A stretch of 64,000 nt of DNA from positions 62,001 through 126,000 of the forward strand of contig CAUJHS010000071.1 in assembly GCA_963204915.1 (NCBI GenBank), in the 5' to 3' direction. Both the position numbers and the translations under genes were made by a program. Every line of letters begins with the position of its first letter. Position 1 is the first letter of the stretch. Positions 8,020-16,226 of this stretch are shown in pieces. This DNA comes from Planctomycetota bacterium (GTDB lineage Bacteria > Planctomycetota > Planctomycetia > Pirellulales > Pirellulaceae). The notes beneath the pieces are model-generated. The model worked only from the letters and a program-made list of their open reading frames with translations. It was not told the DNA's origin and did not search any database.

Positions 8020-9657
8020 CTAGCGACTCGCAGGCACCACCGGCAACGCAGCATGCTCGAACGACGAACCCAAGTTCGCCGCTTTCAGCTCGTCTTTGAA
8101 TAGCTTGTACTCAATGGCGTCAACAAGCGCGAGCCAACTTGCTTCGATAATGTTCTCGCTCACCCCGACGGTGCCCCAAACATCGTGTTCATCAGCGCTT
8201 TCGATAATGACACGGATGCGCGCGGCGGTGCCGCCCTCGCTGTTCACCACACGAACCTTATAATCGACAAGCCGCATCTGGCAGAGGTTCGGAAACACCC
8301 CGTACAACGCCTTGCGCAAAGCCGCGTCCAGCGCGTTGACAGGACCGTCGCCCTCAGCCACTTCGTGGCGCACTTGATCGCCGACGCGCACTTTGACTGT
8401 GCCCTCAGTCACCAAGCCGTCCCCGTCCTCCGCTGAAACTTCAACGTGATACTTCAACCGTTCGAAATGCGGCTGAAAAGTGCCAACACAGCGCCGAACG
8501 AGAAGGTCAAACGACGCCTCGGCCGCTTCGAACTGATAACCTTGATTTTCCAATTTGACTACTTGGGCCAAGATTCGATCCATTAGCTCTCGGTTTTGTT
8601 CGATCTTGTGCCGAGTAGTCAGGGCCATAATGTTCGACCGCCCCGAAAGCTCACTCACCAAGATGCGACGTTCGTTGCCCACGCGCTCGGGAGCGATATG
8701 CTCGTAACTTGAAGTCGCTCGAGCAATTGCATGCACGTGCATACCGCCCTTGTGAGCGAAAGCGCTTTGTCCCACGAACGGTTGGTTGGAGCGCAAGTGC
8801 AGGTTCGCAGTCTCGTACACAAAGCGTGATAGCTCAGTCAAATGCTCGATCTGTCCGCCATCCAGGACGCGGTATCCGGTTTTCTTTTTCAACGCCAGGT
8901 TGGCGACGACCGAGATCAAGTCCGCGTTGCCACAACGTTCACCCAGGCCGTTGATGGTGCCTTGAACTTGGACGGCGCCGGCGTCCACGGCAGCTAACGA
9001 ATTGGCCACCGCGAGTTCGCAATCGTTATGGCAGTGAATGCCGACGTTGACTCCATACGATTTGAGCGCCGCAATGGCTTCGGTCGTTAAGTGGGCAATC
9101 TCCTCGGGCAAACTACCTCCGTTGGTGTCGCATAAAACGACGAGTCGCGCACCCGCTTCCGCTGCAGTTTGAATCGTGCGAGCTGCGTAGGCTGGATTCG
9201 CTTTCCAACCGTCGAAAAAATGCTCTGCGTCGTAAATTAGTTCGCGGCCTTGCGAACCGAGATACGTCAGGCTGTCGCGGATCATCGCGAGATTTTCTTC
9301 CAACGACACGCGTAGCACGTCGGTCACATGAAAATCCCACGTTTTGCCTACTACGGTGCAAACCGGGGCGCCCGAATCAACCAACGCCTTCATGCCAGGG
9401 TCATCTGCAGCGGAGCAGCCTTTACGACGCGTCATGCCAAAGGCGCAAACTTTGGTTTTCCCCAGGTCTAGTCCTCGGACACGAACGAAAAACTCGGCGT
9501 CTTTCTCATTAGAAAGCGGATATCCGCCTTCGACATAGTCAACGCCCATTTCGGCCAACCGTTGCGTAATGGCCAATTTATCCTGCAGCGAGAAGTTCAC
9601 GCCTTCGCCTTGGGCGCCGTCGCGCAGGGTTGTGTCATAGATTTGGACTGTTCGCAT
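8020..9657 (-). CDS. cimA: Citramalate synthase (isopropylmalate synthase family)
   Basis: The predicted enzyme condenses pyruvate and acetyl-CoA to (R)-citramalate, the first step of the threonine-independent route to isoleucine. The 545-residue protein opens with YDTTLRDGAQGEGV, the HMGL-like TIM barrel with the metal-binding DTTLRDG at residues 8-14. It carries GIHCHNDCELAVANSLAAVDAG for the metal-binding HCHND, and ends with a LeuA-type allosteric dimer domain (about 410-530). The sequence SNEKDAEFF and the overall length match the citramalate rather than the leuA branch, though 2-isopropylmalate or homocitrate activity cannot be excluded. Feedback inhibition through the C-terminal domain is expected from the family. 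Transcription is probably controlled by the leader peptide and terminator just upstream. Confidence 0.9.
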   Translation of the reverse strand: MRTVQIYDTTLRDGAQGEGVNFSLQDKLAITQRLAEMGVDYVEGGYPLSNEKDAEFFVRVRGLDLGKTKVCAFGMTRRKGCSAADDPGMKALVDSGAPVCTVVGKTWDFHVTDVLRVSLEENLAMIRDSLTYLGSQGRELIYDAEHFFDGWKANPAYAARTIQTAAEAGARLVVLCDTNGGSLPEEIAHLTTEAIAALKSYGVNVGIHCHNDCELAVANSLAAVDAGAVQVQGTINGLGERCGNADLISVVANLALKKKTGYRVLDGGQIEHLTELSRFVYETANLHLRSNQPFVGQSAFAHKGGMHVHAIARATSSYEHIAPERVGNERRILVSELSGRSNIMALTTRHKIEQNRELMDRILAQVVKLENQGYQFEAAEASFDLLVRRCVGTFQPHFERLKYHVEVSAEDGDGLVTEGTVKVRVGDQVRHEVAEGDGPVNALDAALRKALYGVFPNLCQMRLVDYKVRVVNSEGGTAARIRVIIESADEHDVWGTVGVSENIIEASWLALVDAIEYKLFKDELKAANLGSSFEHAALPVVPASR

Positions 9658-9673
9658 GATGATACCACTTTAC

Positions 9674-9709
9674 AAAAAAAGCCCTGGGGCCAGTGGGGCC
9701 TCAGGGCTT
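9674..9709 (-). terminator. Attenuator terminator in the cimA leader
   Basis: On the minus strand a GC-rich stem (AAGCCCTG, one mismatch, GGCC, 5-base loop, GGCC, mismatch, CAGGGCTT) of 12 pairs is followed at once by seven T. That is a textbook intrinsic terminator, yet it ends only 16 bases before the cimA ATG. Placed there it can only regulate cimA itself. A short candidate antiterminator, AGGGC at 9745-9741, can pair with GCCCT of the terminator 5' arm. Confidence 0.88.
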
Positions 9710-9848
9710 GTTACGTCGGCTTGGCAAACTGTGGCCGTGCGCCCTAGACCCGTGCGCCGCAAATAATAATGCCAATCTCGCCGCATACTGCGACGGGAGG
9801 AGCAAAGCGGGTTGGGAAAATGACGCAAGGCATGAAAACGCTCGAGAA

Positions 9849-9911
9849 CTAGTCTGCAATTAACACAAGAATAGTCCTCAGCGCCTCAACGGTCAACACG
9901 ACCGCTGCCAT
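9849..9911 (-). CDS. Leader peptide of the cimA attenuator
   Basis: A 20-codon reading frame upstream of cimA encodes MAAVVLTVEALRTILVLIAD and a TAG stop. Ten of twenty residues are Val, Leu or Ile, including five in a row at positions 14-18 (ATT CTT GTG TTA ATT). It is followed 140 bases later by an intrinsic terminator directly before cimA. This is the layout of ilv/leu-type attenuators, in which ribosome stalling on branched-chain codons prevents the terminator. No strong Shine-Dalgarno sequence precedes the ATG; a GTG at codon 5 is an alternative start. The peptide composition and the terminator together make this call much stronger than either alone. Translation is inferred, not shown. 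Confidence 0.75.
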   Translation of the reverse strand: MAAVVLTVEALRTILVLIAD

Positions 9912-10100
9912 GTTTAAGGGCGTGGTCCAGCGTCTGTGTGCCTGGCTGCGAATTCAAATGCGACCAAGACCTGGTTTTCTTCGCCCTTGTCGGTCACTTG
10001 CCTCATGTGTTAACATCACTTCTTGCTTTGCTTGCCGGATATCCGCCGGTATCAAAGACAAATTCTTGGCTTTGCAATCATACCCTGAACGGAGGACCAC

Positions 10101-10190
10101 GTGGGAACGAAAAAGACGGGAAAGGGACGGCGTAAAGTGGGCCGCAAAAAACGGCGGATGCGGGCGAAGATCCGCCACCGTAAGAAGTAA
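10101..10190 (+). CDS. 29-residue highly basic protein, AURKAIP1/COX24-like
   Basis: A GTG at 10101 with a perfect GGAGG 5 bases upstream opens a 29-codon frame ending in TAA. The product starts MGTKKTGKGRRKVGRKKRRM and ends RHRKK; about 60 percent of residues are Lys or Arg. Such tiny basic proteins with a KKRRMRAK-x-RHRKK tail resemble the AURKAIP1/COX24 (mS38-type) domain, whose members bind ribosomal RNA. The similarity is by eye only. It is divergent from the cimA leader, with about 190 bases between. It is too short for usual ORF calling but the ribosome-binding site and codon run support a real gene. Confidence 0.72.
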   Translation: MGTKKTGKGRRKVGRKKRRMRAKIRHRKK

Positions 10191-10770
10191 CTTCCGCCTT
10201 TGGTCGGACGGCGCATTGGCCATTTGCCGCCTTTCTGGTCCATCGAACGCACTGCGTTCCTCGTTCATGATGGGCCTACTTCATCGCGCGATACGCGTCT
10301 CGCCGCCGTGTTATACCACCGGCGCGACGCTGTAAGTCCGTCGCGCTCTGGGAAAACGAATCCCCGGCCACTTGCCACCGGTAATTGCCGAAACTGGTCA
10401 AAATCGTTCGCAATGCATCCGGGTTAAACGCACTAAAAAGATCTGTTGGATTGCGAGTTACACGGGCGCCGTGAACGCATCCGTCAGCCTTTCGACGGAG
10501 CAGCTTTCACCCCAGGAGAATGGTTCGCGAGACCATGGTAACATCGGTCTGCACCGAAGTATGCATGTCAAACAACCATAGGGGCCCTATAGTCGGAATA
10601 TCGCGATATTCCGCACAACGTCTCGCTTGGAAAGGCTCCTGGACAATGTTCGTTCTCGAAATCCGACGCTATAGGGTCGCACAAACCGATAAAAGAAGAG
10701 GAACGATATCAGTCGCCATTGCCGCACAATCTACCCAATCGCCCTTGATGCCACATTTTACCCAACCGAC
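10191..10770. other. Non-coding stretch with several palindromes
   Basis: No convincing gene is seen in about 580 bases. It contains a hairpin TCCGTC/GACGGA, the interrupted palindrome ATAGGG-g-CCCTAT (10578-10590), a perfect 20-base palindrome (10594-10613), and an outer stem CCCTATAG plus TCGGA (10585-10597) matching TCCGA plus CTATAGGG (10662-10676). Several of these pairings exclude each other. An unannotated small RNA or a multi-operator region is possible; no known RNA family was recognised. Confidence 0.5.
10594..10613. repeat. Perfect 20-bp palindrome
   Basis: CGGAATATCGCGATATTCCG equals its own reverse complement over 20 bases and stops exactly there. It could be a dimeric repressor site or a hairpin. 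It lies about 180 bases before the -35 box of the desaturase genes. A shorter related palindrome, CGGATATCCG, is at 10036-10045. Confidence 0.6.
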
Positions 10771-10799
10771 TTGACACAAATGGCCAGACGGCCAAGAAT
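10771..10799 (+). promoter_or_regulatory. Sigma-70-type promoter with palindrome in its spacer
   Basis: TTGACA at 10771-10776 is a perfect -35 box; 17 bases later AAGAAT (10794-10799) matches 4 of 6 of the -10 consensus. The spacer holds the inverted repeat TGGCC-agac-GGCCA (10781-10794), a good position for a repressor. A second inverted repeat, GATTGT/ACAATC (10810-10815, 10825-10830), follows near the expected transcript start. The desaturase ATG is at 10867. Confidence 0.6.
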
Positions 10800-10866
10800 T
10801 ACGGGGTTGGATTGTTATTGGGCGACAATCTTGTAGACCACCTACCCTCCTATACGCCCTACCATC

Positions 10867-11985
10867 ATGTCGCCGGCCAATCTTGCCGACCCTCATTCCG
10901 TTGAGGGCATACCCGCGGAATCAACCGTCCCGGCATCAGACCGCAATGCGGTTTTCGCACGTCAGGTGCGCGAACTTGTGAAGGATCTGTTGGCGCCCAA
11001 CCCGTGGATCTATTGGGCTGATTTTCTCACTTCCGTAACGATTGGGCATATCGCGTTGGCCGTATACGTGAGCGCGCCCAACTTTTCGATAACTCAAGTT
11101 GCGGCTTGCATCGTAGGCGCCTTGTCGATTTACCGGGTTTTGATGTTCACCCACGAACTCGCTCATTTGAAGCGAGGCAGTTTTACGGCTTTTCGCTTCA
11201 TGTGGAATCTTCTGGCAGGAATTCCCTTCCTAATGCCTTCGTTTCTTTATACCGATCACCGTTCGCACCATGTAAACCATTCGTATGGCACCAAGGGGGA
11301 CGGGGAATACGCAGCCGTCGGGCTGGGACCGGTGTACTTTGTCTATGCGTTCGTCGGTCAAGCCTTACTCGTGCCGGTCCTAGCCGTCATCCGATTTCTG
11401 GTTTTGGCGCCGGTGTCGCTGTTGCATCCGCGAATCCGCCGTTTCGTTTGGGAAAAGTGCTCGGGGTTGGCGCAAAACAACCTCAGCTATCGCCGTCCGC
11501 TCCCGCACGGGCGTGACAAATGGATCTGGGGTTTACAAGAAGCCGGGTGTTTCCTGGTTTGTGCGACTTTGGCCGGGTTAATCCTGACAGGCGTGTTACC
11601 GTGGACGATTCTCGTCAAGCTGTACATCATGTTCGCGCTGATGTCCGTCGTTAGCTACACGCGAGCTTTGGGCAATCACTGGTATGGCAATTCAGGCAGC
11701 GAAATTTCGTACTTAGAACAGATGTTCGACTCAACCACGATACCGGGTCGGCCGTTAATTACCGAATTATGGGCGCCGTTAGGACAACGTTATCACGCAT
11801 TGCACCACTTGATGCCGTCCATGCCCTATCATTCGCTGGGAATCGCCCACCGACGGCTCATGGCGCACCTACCGCCGAATTCGCCTTACCATCAAACGCT
11901 GCGTCCAAGCTTGTTCTCCGCGATTCGTGAGCTATACCGCGGCGCCAAAGCTCATGGCCACCGCGCCGGGACTAATGTGGGTTAA
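10867..11985 (+). CDS. Membrane fatty acid desaturase (first of two)
   Basis: This encodes 372 residues with the three histidine boxes of membrane di-iron desaturases: HELAH at 96-100, HRSHHVNH at 131-138 and HALHH at 310-314. Hydrophobic segments around residues 53-95, 155-185 and 225-265 would hold it in the inner membrane. The family uses oxygen and reduced ferredoxin or cytochrome to introduce double bonds or hydroxyl groups into acyl chains. The N-terminal 45 residues, with RQVRELVKDL, precede the fold. The second copy follows after 43 bases and is closely similar throughout, so this is a tandem duplication. Substrate and position of desaturation are unknown. Confidence 0.88.
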   Translation: MSPANLADPHSVEGIPAESTVPASDRNAVFARQVRELVKDLLAPNPWIYWADFLTSVTIGHIALAVYVSAPNFSITQVAACIVGALSIYRVLMFTHELAHLKRGSFTAFRFMWNLLAGIPFLMPSFLYTDHRSHHVNHSYGTKGDGEYAAVGLGPVYFVYAFVGQALLVPVLAVIRFLVLAPVSLLHPRIRRFVWEKCSGLAQNNLSYRRPLPHGRDKWIWGLQEAGCFLVCATLAGLILTGVLPWTILVKLYIMFALMSVVSYTRALGNHWYGNSGSEISYLEQMFDSTTIPGRPLITELWAPLGQRYHALHHLMPSMPYHSLGIAHRRLMAHLPPNSPYHQTLRPSLFSAIRELYRGAKAHGHRAGTNVG

Positions 11986-12028
11986 TTGACGCGTCGTTTC
12001 AAACGGGAATTTCCCTCGGAGTCGGCCC

Positions 12029-13168
12029 ATGAGCGAAGCGGTCTTGCAAACATCAACTTCCGCCTCAGATGAAGCAGGCATCGGGGCGAGCAATGCCGCT
12101 TTCGCTCGACAAGTTCGGGAAATCGTCCGGGATCTGATGGAACCCAAGCCCGCGATTTATTGGGCCGACTTTCTCTTGACGACCGCAATCGCGTACACAT
12201 CGCTCTATTTTTATCTAACGGTCGAACCGTGGTCCTTTACGCAGTTTACGACGTGCCTAGTTGCCGGGCTGGCGTTTTACCGGGCGACCGTGTTCACACA
12301 CGAAATATCGCACTTGCCCGCCCATAAGTTCCGCATGTTTAGGACTGTATGGAACTTGCTGATTGGCGTTCCGCTAATGTCGCCGTCGTTCCTGTACGCG
12401 GATCACCGCGCTCACCATGTGAATCACTCCTATGGCACGAAGGCCGATGGGGAATACTATCCTCTGGGGCGCGGTCCCCTGCGCGTGATTTATGTTTACG
12501 TGTTTAATATGATCATCTTGCCGGTGTTGGCTGTGTTGCGATTCTTGGTGCTGGCGCCCTTGTCGTTGCTGCATCCGCGAATCCGGCGATGGGTGTGGGA
12601 GCAAGCCTCATCCTTGGCAATGATCAACCCTCACTACCGCCGCCCCCCACCAAAGGATAAAGAAAAACTGCCTTGGGCATTGCAAGAGATGGGGAGTTTT
12701 CTCTTCGCCGCGTGTATCATCGGATTACTTATCGCGGGCGTTTTGCCATGGATGATCCTCGTCAAGCTCTATTGCGTGTTCGCCGTAGTGACTACGTTGA
12801 ACTACACGCGAGGCATGGTTTCTCATTGGTTTGTCAATGAGTGGGAGCCCATGACTTACGTTGAACAGATGCTTGATTCGCTCACGATTACGGGTCACCC
12901 GGTACTAACCGAACTATGGGCGCCGTTGGGCATGCGATACCACGCACTCCACCATTTGTTGCCCTCAATGCCTTACCACAATATGGGACAAGCCCACCGC
13001 AGGTTAATGCGCGAACTGCCTGTAGATTCGCCGTACCGGCGTACGATTCGGCCTTCACTTTTCGCCGCTTTACGCGAGTTCTTAACCAACGCGGCGCGTG
13101 GCGGTCCAAGGGCGAAAGAGACGACACGCGAGGTCAAGACCGCCCAAAACGGGTCCGTAACACGGTAG
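12029..13168 (+). CDS. Membrane fatty acid desaturase (second of two)
   Basis: This encodes 379 residues, a paralogue of the gene just upstream. It has the boxes HEISH, HRAHHVNHSYGTKADGEY and YHALHH, and the same N-terminal motif (RQVREIVRDLMEPKPAIYWADF). Most differences lie in the first 30 and last 25 residues. The ATG at 12029 is preceded by TCGGAGTCGGCCC, a moderate ribosome site. No promoter is seen in the 43-base gap, so both copies are likely on one transcript. Two divergent copies kept side by side suggest different substrates or expression ratios, which is inference. Confidence 0.88.
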   Translation: MSEAVLQTSTSASDEAGIGASNAAFARQVREIVRDLMEPKPAIYWADFLLTTAIAYTSLYFYLTVEPWSFTQFTTCLVAGLAFYRATVFTHEISHLPAHKFRMFRTVWNLLIGVPLMSPSFLYADHRAHHVNHSYGTKADGEYYPLGRGPLRVIYVYVFNMIILPVLAVLRFLVLAPLSLLHPRIRRWVWEQASSLAMINPHYRRPPPKDKEKLPWALQEMGSFLFAACIIGLLIAGVLPWMILVKLYCVFAVVTTLNYTRGMVSHWFVNEWEPMTYVEQMLDSLTITGHPVLTELWAPLGMRYHALHHLLPSMPYHNMGQAHRRLMRELPVDSPYRRTIRPSLFAALREFLTNAARGGPRAKETTREVKTAQNGSVTR

Positions 13169-13326
13169 TAGACTACACTCTGACACTCCACGCGTGCCAA
13201 TCAGGGTGTTGTGGCATTAGCCCAGTTCAACCAGCTTGATGTTTGCAGGTAGTCCTATAAGGTATCGCAGGATTGGCATGGCAGCAGCAAACCCAAGCGC
13301 CGCCACGCTTTGCGTGCATCAATTCC

Positions 13327-14076
13327 CTACTTAATCGCAATGGCTTTTTGCAATGGCCGCAAAATTTGATCGATAATGTGTTGATCGATCAGCTCCGTGC
13401 AAATTTCCGCCAGTCGTGTCATTACGCCAGAAAAGGTCTCATCGCGTTCTAAGCTGCCGTACCGACGGACCGTTAGATAAACCGACAGCTGATCCTCAGG
13501 AAACTCACCCGTGCGCACGTTATAGGCGTTCGTGCGCGTCTCAATGCTGAGACGGCATTGGGTGCGGCAATCCTCATCCAGGGCTAGTTGTAGAGCCGGC
13601 TCATGGTTCAGTACCGTCGCGCCGGGAATATCAGCCATGCGTTCCAAGGCTGGCGTCATGCCAAGGGCCTCAGCAACCAGGGCGCTGTGATTGCCGCGAT
13701 ACGTGTAATCAAACCCGACCATTACATTGAGCGAATCACAATCCAAGGGGCTCAACGTCAACGCATAGGGAGCTACATCCAATACTAAACGATGTTGGTC
13801 AAATGCATCTTTCAAGCTAGGAGCGTTGACAGCTCCGGAGCAAATCCTGCGTGGTTCGACGCTCGCCCAACGGTAATCGCCCCGCTCCTTGTCCTCCTCC
13901 AATACGAACTCATTGCGTTCACGCGAATAAAAGTTCCGCATGGAGGGGTATTGCTTTTGAATTCGCTCAAAATAATGAAGAATCGCCTCACGGTTATTCG
14001 GGAGATCCATCTCCGTATGGAGGTGCATATTAACGTAATAATCATCGCTCAACGATGCGTAACGCGTCATTGGCAT
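13327..14076 (-). CDS. Conserved hypothetical protein
   Basis: This encodes 249 residues from the ATG at 14076, which has AAAGGAAAA directly upstream; the frame is open 46 codons further but without a good start. It contains no signal peptide or membrane span. Notable segments are MHLHTEMDLPNNREAILHYF near the N-terminus, a repeated acidic and aromatic composition, and FSGVMTRLAEICTELIDQHI near the end. I do not recognise the family. The mix of short beta-like segments and conserved-looking His and Asp is compatible with a cytosolic protein of one domain. It is flanked convergently by the desaturases and divergently by the alkyltransferase gene. Confidence 0.6.
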   Translation of the reverse strand: MPMTRYASLSDDYYVNMHLHTEMDLPNNREAILHYFERIQKQYPSMRNFYSRERNEFVLEEDKERGDYRWASVEPRRICSGAVNAPSLKDAFDQHRLVLDVAPYALTLSPLDCDSLNVMVGFDYTYRGNHSALVAEALGMTPALERMADIPGATVLNHEPALQLALDEDCRTQCRLSIETRTNAYNVRTGEFPEDQLSVYLTVRRYGSLERDETFSGVMTRLAEICTELIDQHIIDQILRPLQKAIAIK

Positions 14077-14277
14077 TTTTCCTTTCCCAAGAGAAGAGGA
14101 AGTTGGCCTCGTGCCTGGGAACCACACGCCCCACATCGTGGGGAGTGCGTCAATCCAGTATAGGTCGGGCCGATCGAGACTGTCAAAATGGACGGCCGGT
14201 ACGCCCCAGAACATTCAGAGTACGGCAAACGCGGAATTCAGCACGACTGATCCAGAGCAAACCACGTAAAACAGGCC

Positions 14278-14865
14278 ATGACCCCAACTTCAACTCGCGT
14301 AGCCATAGTCAGTTTCCCTTCTGCCCTTGGTTGGATGGCCGGCGCATGGCGCGGCCACAAACTTTCAGCCCTGACTTTCCATCATTCCAATCCCCAATCC
14401 GCGGTGGAAAGCGTTGTTCGAGTATTGGAAAGCCAACGTTCTGGTATTTTAACCTCGTGCGTCGTTGAGGACGAGCCTACCGGCGTTCAATCCTCCCTCG
14501 TGGTACGGCTGCAAGTCTTCGCAGGCGGGGACGACATCGACTTCCAAGACGTCGAGTTAGATATCGCTTGCCTCACCGAATTCCAGCGGAAGGTCACCCT
14601 GTCGTGCCGGGCAATTCCTCCCGGCCAAGTTTTGACTTACGGACAATTGGCAGCCCGCGCGGGCTCGCCTGGCGCGGCGCGGGCCGCAGGGCAAGTCATG
14701 GCTCGCAATCGGTGGCCTCTCATCGTGCCGTGCCATCGTGTTATTGCCGCTCAGGGAAAACTCGGGGGCTTTTCCGCGCCAAATGGGCTGGACGTCAAAA
14801 AAATGCTCTTGGAGCGAGAAGGCGTGCACCTTGGCAAGCGGCTCGCTCCCTCATCAAGCGGCTGA
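14278..14865 (+). CDS. ogt: Methylated-DNA-protein cysteine methyltransferase
   Basis: This repair protein removes methyl groups from O6-methylguanine by transfer to its own cysteine. The 195-residue protein has the active site PCHRV with Cys152, the helix-turn-helix segment GQVLTYGQLAARAGSPGAARAAGQVMARN, and the C-terminal LGGFSAPNGLDVKKMLLEREG. The N-terminal 95 residues are a poorly conserved lobe, as is usual in Ogt. Assignment to Ogt rather than Ada is based on the absence of an AraC-type or Ada zinc domain. Confidence 0.92.
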   Translation: MTPTSTRVAIVSFPSALGWMAGAWRGHKLSALTFHHSNPQSAVESVVRVLESQRSGILTSCVVEDEPTGVQSSLVVRLQVFAGGDDIDFQDVELDIACLTEFQRKVTLSCRAIPPGQVLTYGQLAARAGSPGAARAAGQVMARNRWPLIVPCHRVIAAQGKLGGFSAPNGLDVKKMLLEREGVHLGKRLAPSSSG

Positions 14866-14892
14866 TTGTGAAAACATCCCAAGGTTACGACC

Positions 14893-15846
14893 TTAGGCAA
14901 GTGAAAGCACCCGCCGCGCGTTGCGAAAACAAATTTTCTCCCGCACCTCAACAGGCAACTCGATCTTGGCGAATAGTTCAAATTGAGGAACGGCTTGGCC
15001 TGGCGAGAGAAAATCCGTTCCGAACATGAGACGGTCGGATCGGCGGATCAAGAACTCGCGGCCGAAGTCGAGATCTCGATTGATGGCGCCAGCGCCGCTT
15101 CCGGCCGAGAGTTCACCATACAAGTTCGGAAATTTTTCCATCAATGTGTCGATGGCGCCCCCCGGTGTTGGCTTCGTACGCGGATAACCTCCCAAATCTT
15201 GTTGCGTTGCATCACCTGACAGGGAACCCCACCAACCTGGGCCATGCCCAATCATCACGGCGTTTGGCACTTGCGTCAGTACATTCGCCAATCCTGGCAG
15301 GCCCGGCTTGTCCGTATTTCGCTGATTGTCCAAGTGGAACAAAATCGGCAGCCCAACTTCCGCACACGCAGCGAAAAGCGTGAGGTTGCCGGGATGATCA
15401 ATGGGGACGCCAGGTTTATGTTCACCAAAACCGCGAGCGCCGGCGTCTTGATACTTCTTGAGCATATCCACCGCTCCCTTATGTCCTCCCGAGTACGACG
15501 TTCGAGGATCAATCGAACAGAAGGGGATCAGACGATCACGAAACGGTCTTGTTTGCTCCAGCACGAAGTCGCTCGACAGCGGATAACTGGATGCCTCAGG
15601 CGAAACAAGCGGTAGGACAACGGCCTGCGCGATCTGGTGGGCATCCATCCAGCGCAGCAATTCCTCCGCCGTAAGTGGCGCGGTGGTGTTCCATGTTTGA
15701 CCTAGGTGCGTGTGCATGTCAAAAAACTCACCTGACGGCGCGAGTTCAACTCCCCATCCCGTCTTTCCGGCGATCATGCTTAAGGTGGCGGAACCCAACC
15801 ACTGTTGAAATCGACGTCGCGACAACAATATTGAAGAAGTGTCCAT
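14893..15846 (-). CDS. Exported amidohydrolase (TIM-barrel metal hydrolase)
   Basis: This encodes 317 residues from the ATG at 15846, with GGAG 6 bases upstream. A longer open frame to 16209 runs antisense-like through the neighbouring Mpo1-like gene and is rejected. The N-terminus (LSRRRFQQWLGSATLSMIAG) has a twin-arginine-like export signal. The core has FDMHTHLGQTW for the first metal ligands, LIPFCSIDPRTS, GFGEHKPG, PILFHLDNQ, VMIGHGPGWW and LMFGTDFLSPG with the final Asp, as in amidohydrolase family 2. Members hydrolyse or decarboxylate cyclic and aromatic acids. The stop lies 27 bases after the convergent alkyltransferase gene. Confidence 0.85.
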   Translation of the reverse strand: MDTSSILLSRRRFQQWLGSATLSMIAGKTGWGVELAPSGEFFDMHTHLGQTWNTTAPLTAEELLRWMDAHQIAQAVVLPLVSPEASSYPLSSDFVLEQTRPFRDRLIPFCSIDPRTSYSGGHKGAVDMLKKYQDAGARGFGEHKPGVPIDHPGNLTLFAACAEVGLPILFHLDNQRNTDKPGLPGLANVLTQVPNAVMIGHGPGWWGSLSGDATQQDLGGYPRTKPTPGGAIDTLMEKFPNLYGELSAGSGAGAINRDLDFGREFLIRRSDRLMFGTDFLSPGQAVPQFELFAKIELPVEVREKICFRNARRVLSLA

Positions 15847-15923
15847 TTTCAGCTCCAAATGGAACGTTCGTACTTTCGGAAAACACCAGCGACGATGCCG
15901 CCAATTCAAATCGTTACGAATGG

Positions 15924-16226
15924 TTAAGATCTTCGAAGCACTTTCGAAAACCACCAACGCAAGCCGACGAATAAAAACCGCCAGTCGTTTAAGAACTCGG
16001 GCGGCTTCCCCTCGAACCAATGGCCAACAAACTGGAGCGTCCATCCGCCCAGAAACAGCACAAGCCCCGCGATCCACAATTTCGGTACGAACACTGCGGC
16101 GCCGAAAAACGCTAGGGCCACTGCGATCATCGGAATGCCAAACATGTGACACCACTGGTTTATCGGATGTTGATGGCTTTGGGCGTACTGGTGTAGCCAT
16201 TCGCTCCATGAACGTCCGGCAAACAT
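15924..16226 (-). CDS. Mpo1-like (DUF962) membrane protein
   Basis: This encodes 100 residues. The N-terminal HQHPINQWCHMFGIPMIAVA is the hallmark of DUF962/YGL010w proteins, and two hydrophobic hairpin segments follow (about 33-50 and 52-68). The yeast relative Mpo1 is an iron-dependent dioxygenase that alpha-oxidises phytosphingosine-derived 2-hydroxy fatty acids; whether bacterial copies do the same is unknown. AAGGA lies about 8 bases before the ATG. The gene is 77 bases upstream of the amidohydrolase and reads the same way. Confidence 0.83.
   Translation of the reverse strand: MFAGRSWSEWLHQYAQSHQHPINQWCHMFGIPMIAVALAFFGAAVFVPKLWIAGLVLFLGGWTLQFVGHWFEGKPPEFLNDWRFLFVGLRWWFSKVLRRS

Noticed and set aside
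10594-10613. Insertion-sequence terminal repeat
   Set aside because: There is no transposase or partner repeat nearby; it is a single compact palindrome.
15847-16209. Long N-terminal extension of the amidohydrolase frame
   Set aside because: It overlaps the Mpo1-like gene, is Arg-rich without a fold, and the ATG at 15846 has a good ribosome site and export signal.
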